Assembly: GCA_013817065.1 (NCBI GenBank)
Contig: JACDDJ010000326.1
Coordinates: forward strand, 1-5,842
DNA: 5,842 nt
DNA from: Acidobacteriota bacterium
GTDB taxonomy: Bacteria; Acidobacteriota; Vicinamibacteria; Vicinamibacterales; 2-12-FULL-66-21
Direction of reading: 5' to 3'
Notes under the pieces: generated by a model
The model's database searches: none
What the model was told of the DNA's origin: nothing
Seen by the model: only the letters and a program-made list of their open reading frames with translations
Made by a program: the position numbers and the translations under genes
Shown here: positions 5,409 to 5,842 of the stretch, piece after piece
Numbering within the stretch: position 1 is the stretch's first letter
Layout: every line of letters starts with the position of its first letter

Positions 5409-5842
5409 ATGCGTGTCATTTCGCCAGCCGCCGCCACTCGTGTCAGACCGGAGGTGCGCCGCTCCCGCGCGGTGAATCTCGAGTTCGCCGGGATGATCGC
5501 CGCATCCGCGATCGTAGTCTTCGGCCTCGCTCTCGTGTTCGGCGGCAAGCTCGCGCGCGTTGCCGAGGACGGTCCGGTTGCCCGGCTCGTGCAGTTGGCA
5601 TCGCTCGAGGATGCTCAGCCGCTCGAGCCGCGGCTGACGATGTTTCCTACTGTCTACGAGCGGCAGGCGGCATTGAAGTTGATCGCTCAGCGGATCGAGA
5701 GGCCGCCGCGGCTGGAACACGTCGGCGGCCTGGCGAGCATTACCATTCCTGCCGAAGACGTCCGAGCAGACAAGCGTCTCGTCCTTCTCAACGAGCGGCT
5801 CGCCCGTCGTCCCCAGGCAACGAGCGTGGCCCTGTTTACGGC
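5409..5842 (+). CDS. Membrane protein, N-terminal part only; possibly SEDS (RodA/FtsW-like) family
   Basis: An open frame of 144 complete codons that runs off the right edge with no stop. It begins with a basic cytosolic stretch (RVRPEVRRSRAVNLEFAG, residues 11-28), followed by one hydrophobic helix (about 26-45), and then a soluble region of about 100 residues. Residues 82-112 (YERQAALKLIAQRI, then RLEHVGGLASI) have a helix-turn-helix rhythm loosely like helix-hairpin-helix repeats. The arginine-rich start leading through NLE into the first helix recalls SEDS glycosyltransferases of actinobacterial pstP-rodA-pbpA-pknB clusters, and the position 6 nt after a kinase gene fits, but the diagnostic multi-helix core would lie outside the window. 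It could equally be an unrelated bitopic envelope protein. The gene is certainly real: GC-rich third positions, no stop, operon spacing. The family is a guess. Confidence 0.75.
   Translation, partial: MRVISPAAATRVRPEVRRSRAVNLEFAGMIAASAIVVFGLALVFGGKLARVAEDGPVARLVQLASLEDAQPLEPRLTMFPTVYERQAALKLIAQRIERPPRLEHVGGLASITIPAEDVRADKRLVLLNERLARRPQATSVALFT

Noticed and set aside
5400..5411. The last gene lies in the same frame as the kinase, so stop read-through could fuse them
   Set aside because: The two frames match one time in three by chance, there is a Shine-Dalgarno and an ATG, and no read-through signal is visible.

Overview
High-GC bacterial DNA from a tightly packed Ser/Thr phospho-signalling locus. 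I see no mobile elements, RNA genes or CRISPR. The organism cannot be named from this window. A one-component winged-helix regulator fused to an FHA domain, beside FHA, PP2C and Hanks-kinase genes, would suit Acidobacteriota (perhaps Vicinamibacteria) or another high-GC, Gram-negative-type phylum. This is inference only.

Layout. One gene runs leftward (3-671): an OmpR/CadC-type winged helix joined to an FHA domain. A 94-bp divergent intergenic region (672-765) follows and carries an imperfect dyad. Five genes then run rightward as one apparent operon: an FHA protein with an FhaA-like N-terminus (766-1665), a 32-residue single-pass membrane micropeptide (1662-1760), a membrane PP2C phosphatase with a predicted extracytoplasmic beta-helix (1753-3408), a membrane Ser/Thr kinase with a TPR-like extracytoplasmic domain (3408-5402), and the start of a further membrane protein that runs off the window (5409 onward). 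The first four overlap by 4, 8 and 1 nt, and the fifth begins 6 nt after the kinase stop, so translational coupling is likely.

How they may work together (inference). Kinase and phosphatase form a writer/eraser pair at the inner membrane, each with its own non-PASTA external sensor module. The two FHA proteins are the phosphothreonine readers: one probably acts at the membrane or on cell-envelope machinery, and the other carries the signal directly to DNA. The order FHA - PP2C - kinase - membrane protein recalls the actinobacterial fhaA/fhaB-pstP-rodA-pbpA-pknA/pknB cluster, which controls cell-wall growth and division. The truncated last gene may therefore encode a SEDS (RodA/FtsW-like) protein, but too little of it is present to prove this.

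The points most worth a second look are the unannotated micropeptide between the FHA and phosphatase genes, the PP2C-TM-beta-helix architecture, the altered kinase catalytic loop (HTDLKPAH in place of HRDLKPxN), and the dyad between the divergent genes.
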